From Elysia marginata (lineage: Eukaryota; Mollusca; Gastropoda; Plakobranchidae), in NCBI GenBank assembly GCA_019649035.1, contig BMAT01005044.1, positions 37,577-60,948 of the forward strand: a stretch of DNA of 23,372 bases. Direction: 5' to 3'. The notes under the pieces are model-generated. The model saw only the letters and a list, made by a program, of their open reading frames with translations. It was not told the origin of the DNA and ran no database searches. Shown here piece after piece: positions 19,866 to 23,372 of this stretch (its first letter is position 1; every line of letters starts with the position of its first letter). The translations under genes and the position numbers were made by a program.

Positions 19866-21234
19866 TATTAAAATGTTAAAACAAGTTTCCCAAATCGTTT
19901 GATCAACTGTTTGAGCGAATGGAAATTTTTTTTTAACTGGAAACACAAATTATTAATATTAGCGCCGAAGCTTATGTCTGGGCGTGTGGCTCAACTGTTT
20001 CCAACGCAGCCTATTGCAGGCTCACCAAAATCATCCTAGTCATCTCCCTCACGCCAAATCTTCTTCCTCCATCATTGTCTTAAATGTAAGCGCCTGTCGA
20101 GGGCGTTGTGACAGATTGCGGCTTTGCTCCCCAGGCCAGTTCCTCTACCTTTAAGTTATTCCAAAGATGTTAAAATAGGAAGATTGCGGTTCCATCGCCA
20201 CGCTATCGCCTCCACTCAAAACGCGGAATCTCTTGGGGTCCGCCCAAGAAACGAAAATGGCAAATTGAAGCGACAGCCGATAAAAGCAGTTCATGAATAT
20301 GCAATTACCTTGCGGCCGCCAGCACGATAGCCAACGGTTTTCAGTTTTCTACCGGAAGCCAGCTGTGCAAATCTCTACAAACGTTCGACTTTTTGCTTTC
20401 TCTAACCCAGAATATGACTTGTGGCTATTCTGGACAAGTTCTTGCTTTAAAAAAGACATGGCGCTTGGCTGTTCACTTTTGTATTGTCATAGCAAGTTTT
20501 AACCTAGGAAAAACAATTTGTTTAAAAAATTATGAAATGTCCTGATTTATACTTTAATTAAAAAAGTAATAACGATTTGCTTTCTTTTGTTGCATATTGT
20601 AAGGAAAGAGCGCGACAAAAACCAAAAAGAGCATCTTTTAAAGTGAGATGGAAAAAAGGTTGTGTTTATTTCGAAAGTAAAATTGGAACTAAAAGAAAAA
20701 AAAAGAGAAATCAAAGATTTTACTTTAGTCAGGTAGGTAAATTATATTAATTATCCAAGATCTTGTTTTTCTTATTATGTCAAACAATGAGGGTGGTATT
20801 TTTCTTCAGCCCATATAACAGATATATAATGGTTGGAACAAAAATAGAATCACTTTTGTTTATTACAAGTTATGCAGAGATAAGGCAGTCATAACCTATT
20901 ATACGTTTTCTAGGCTTGATAATAGCAGTAACCCTTAAAACCATACAATTTCTGAAATAATCTCATCAGCTTTGTGTTTTATTTACTGAGGTCGCTATTT
21001 TACCACTAAGGTCCTTTCTGTCCAAACAAATAAGCTTAATATCATTGTCACTGTTTTCAGTTTTAATATTCGCTGATCATCGGCTCTTTTAAAATTACGC
21101 CTATGTTTTGACGGTGAAAAAACATTATGACGAGTTAAGATGAACAATGTAGATACGTTTGCTTAAGTTGGAAGATAAAACAATTTTTGTAATATGCATG
21201 TAGTGTCGTCAGTAAACATGAAAATGCGAAGCAA

Positions 21235-21262
21235 GGGGGCCGGGTCGGGGAGGGTGGGGGGG
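21235..21262 (+). other. G-quadruplex-type motif in upstream Tbx2/3 intron
   Basis: Five G runs (5, 3, 4, 3 and 7) with loops of one or two bases. On the strand opposite the Tbx2/3 coding strand, within what appears to be an intron. Function unknown. Confidence 0.55.
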
Positions 21263-21549
21263 TAGGCTTTCATGGGGAATAGGAGTAAACATGCAGTAAT
21301 GTGTAGAGAAGTCCACATAATAGCTTTCAAATGAAAGTCTGCTAAAATGGCTGCACTCCGAGCAGTCCGAATCTTCAAAGCACGGAGAGGGAAAGGTAAC
21401 GGAGGCTGATAAAACTTCAGACATCAAAGTTGGCCTAACAAAGGAGGCAGAATTTCACAGGGGTTAGAGAGCAAATACGCTAATTACAAAAGTTGAGCTG
21501 CTACAGTTTTTGATTGAATGTGTGGTCTCGCACCCTTGCATGTAGGGAA

Positions 21550-21810
21550 GAAAATTTTAGAGGTTCAGAGGGAGAAAGAAAGATAAATTATGACAGAGAG
21601 AAGACATTAGAAACACACTCAAGAAGAGAAAAGTTCGTGAAGACGGGAGGAAGGGATGAAAGATATAAAAAATAGAGGTAAGAAATTTTACTGAAAAAAA
21701 TATTGCATTGAGAATGGAAGAGAAATAAATGAGAAATTGAAAGGATGGAAAAAAGCTACACTTTGGGGTATGATTGAAGAGAGAGATGGCGGCATTTAAA
21801 AAAATTAAGA
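21550..21810. repeat. purine-rich (GA-type) tract
   Basis: The plus strand is strongly A/G-biased (gagagaagac, gaggaaggga and similar), much like the tract at 1500-1830. Minus-strand frame 21557-21823 (Phe/Ser/Leu-rich) is a composition artefact. Confidence 0.6.
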
Positions 21811-22139
21811 TGTTATGATACATATTTTAATTAAATGAGACAAAGCTAGCAGCAGATTGAGGGCAAAAAAGAGTAAATAGATCATATATCCTAGCACAGA
21901 CATTTAAAACTTCTGTTTTTGTAAAACTCAGAGGGAAAAATGGTATTATAGAGAGAATGAAATAGAACAAATCACTAAATTCTCGTAGTGGCGCAGTTAA
22001 AAAGTGAGGACTGTGTAGTAACTTAATAGAAGAGGAAAAAATTGCAGGATATATTTATACATGACTTTTTATTACGTGAAACAGGTCGGCAAGTAAACGA
22101 TACGCAGACAGACAAACAAATGAAATGTTAAAAAGTTTG

Positions 22140-22260
22140 TTCTGTACGTAGAGATATGAAAGAATAGGTAAAAAGAACGATAGATGAAGAGATAGATGGT
22201 AGATAGCTAGATGTGCACATACATAAATATGATATAGAGACATATAAATATCTAAAAAGA
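22140..22260. repeat. AGAT/GATA-type low-complexity tract
   Basis: Imperfect GATA, AGAT and GAGATA units (for example gatagatgaagagatagatg). It is a second occurrence of the repeat type seen at 4952-5035. Confidence 0.75.
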
Positions 22261-23372
22261 ATGAGATAAACAGCAAGGGTTTACTTTAAAAGAAAAGCAG
22301 TGACGACTTTCCATACACCTTTTAGAAAAGCCGGTTAACGGAGAGAAGCTTCGTGTGAGGAAAATAGACTCAACAAAGGGACTCGGTCGTAAATAGAGAC
22401 GACAAAGATTACACTTGGATCCCCGAACACACACAGTTAAGCCAGCAGAGGCGCCTTTCATCCTATTGGCGTTGACTTAAATCCCGGGTTAGAGTCTAAT
22501 CCTGTCTATTTCACTCGCTGAGGTCTACATCATTGTACACAGAGTCGACCGGGTTACTATTGACTACTGGTGTCCTCTAGATTGGTGTTTGGCAGACCTG
22601 GTGGTCTGAACAGATCAGGGGCAGGTTGAACTTTTGATAACGTCATTAACGTTCAAACTTCTTTTTTAATGTAATAAGGGCCTGGGCTCCGTGTAAAAGG
22701 AAGGTGAAACTAACCAAATCACAGAATATGAAGCCTGGTTGCTTTTTCCACTTTCATGCGTGTATAAGCTTTTGACATTGAATAAAAGAAAGAACTTGAC
22801 CAACTCTTATCTTATTATTACAGCAAAAATTGTGCAGTTAATATATCGATAAAGCCACCAAGAGAATAGCGAAACCGAAAAAAAGTCTTTTTGGTAATCT
22901 ATGTCACGTATTTAGGCTGGACAGGCTCCGGATGCCATGTTCCTGGAACCGCCAACTGCTAGTGTGAAACTAGCTTAGTCTTAGACATAGTGCCTATTTG
23001 AGACACTTTTACTAGAACCTATAAGAAACCAAACTTCGTAAGTAAAGATAAAAAGCTCATAGCATTAACATCTTCAGTATCAGTGTGCAAGAGTGTTAAG
23101 TCCATAGCCACACCCTGGTCACACGAATGGTGTCATCCGTGCAAACACCGTAGATCTAAACATCCACCAAAACCTACCAGAAGGTGCCGCTGGGTGGAAA
23201 CGTGACATCCGCCAAACCGGAAGCGGTAGGCCTCCATCAAGTTACTGGAGGCTTCAGAATTATCAACACTTTTTTCTACCTTCATCGTGCGATTTTACAA
23301 GACATGTCGACAAAAAAACCTACTCAACCTATTTTAGCAACAGGCTAATTTTGTAAAAATCCACGGACGTTT

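Larger units (their letters stand above)
16461..23372 (-). other. presumed upstream Tbx2/3 intron, no further exon found
   Basis: I searched both strands for the preceding T-box exon (motifs of the type NSRWMVAGK, HPDSPATGEQW, FHKLKLTNN) and found nothing. The intron before 16460 is therefore inferred to run at least to the window end. It holds G+C-richer islands (about 18480-18960, 20090-20350, 22280-22640, 23100-23260), a CA/CT tract, a GA tract, GATA repeats and a G-quadruplex motif in otherwise A+T-rich sequence. No transposon protein was recognised. Open frames here are short and unsupported. Confidence 0.6.

Noticed and set aside
19980-20030. tRNA-like A-box (GTGTGGCTCAACTG) suggesting a tRNA-derived SINE
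   Set aside because: No B-box (GGTTCRANNCC) at a proper distance and no cloverleaf.
23090-23330. Possible upstream T-box exon (GRFWWM-like minus-strand reading) near the window end
   Set aside because: The surrounding residues do not align with the NSRWMVAGK region and the frame breaks within 35 codons. Likely chance or a repeat.
1-23372. CRISPR arrays, bacterial operons, rRNA, tRNA or a novel multi-gene system
   Set aside because: The window is eukaryotic with spliced exons. No spaced direct repeats, RNA gene structures or clustered ORFs that would support such a system were found.

Overview
This is a stretch of animal (metazoan) nuclear DNA. It is A+T-rich and mostly non-coding. It has spliceosomal introns with GT...AG ends, several microsatellites, a diverged tandem satellite and decayed retroelements. 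The only protein-coding gene I can support is the 3' part of a T-box transcription factor gene of the Tbx2/Tbx3/optomotor-blind (omb, bifid) family on the minus strand. The compact intron-exon layout, the Penelope-like element remnant and the protein's resemblance to both insect omb and vertebrate TBX2/3 suggest an invertebrate, perhaps a lophotrochozoan such as a mollusc. The species assignment is inference.

Layout. 1-4740 is intergenic: a purine-rich tract at about 1500-1830 and a degenerate tandem repeat of 160-180 bp units at about 2460-3145. 4745-5035 is a G+C-richer block that runs into an AGAT-type microsatellite. 5285-6665 is a graveyard of minus-strand retroelements. It holds the 3' half of a Penelope-like element (late reverse transcriptase, linker, GIY-YIG-like endonuclease), which carries four in-frame copies of a 42-bp unit, and a small piece of a different, LINE-type reverse transcriptase. 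A perfect G-quadruplex-type sequence lies between them. 7340-9346 is A+T-rich with AAT and AGT microsatellites and forms the 3' flank of the T-box gene.

9347-16460 (minus) holds the last four coding exons of the T-box gene, read from high to low coordinates. They are 16460-16314 (T-box core), 15259-15183 (end of the T-box and a basic cluster), 12935-12595 (acidic linker) and 11796-9347 (long C-terminal regulatory region and stop). All phases agree. The joined reading frame is 3015 nt, i.e. 1004 residues plus stop. The N-terminal region and the first part of the T-box are not in the window. The intron upstream of 16460 therefore appears to continue to the window end (at least 6.9 kb); it contains low-complexity tracts and a few G+C-richer islands that could be regulatory.

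The protein should be a nuclear DNA-binding regulator, by family a repressor acting in patterning and organ development. The C-terminal exon carries an eh1-like (Groucho-type) motif, three consensus SUMO sites, a poly-alanine tract, a His-rich run and a C-terminal motif shared with omb and TBX2/3. I found no new multi-gene system. The most notable points are the divergent T-box core exon, the eh1/SUMO cluster, and the in-frame 14-residue expansion inside the dead Penelope-like element.
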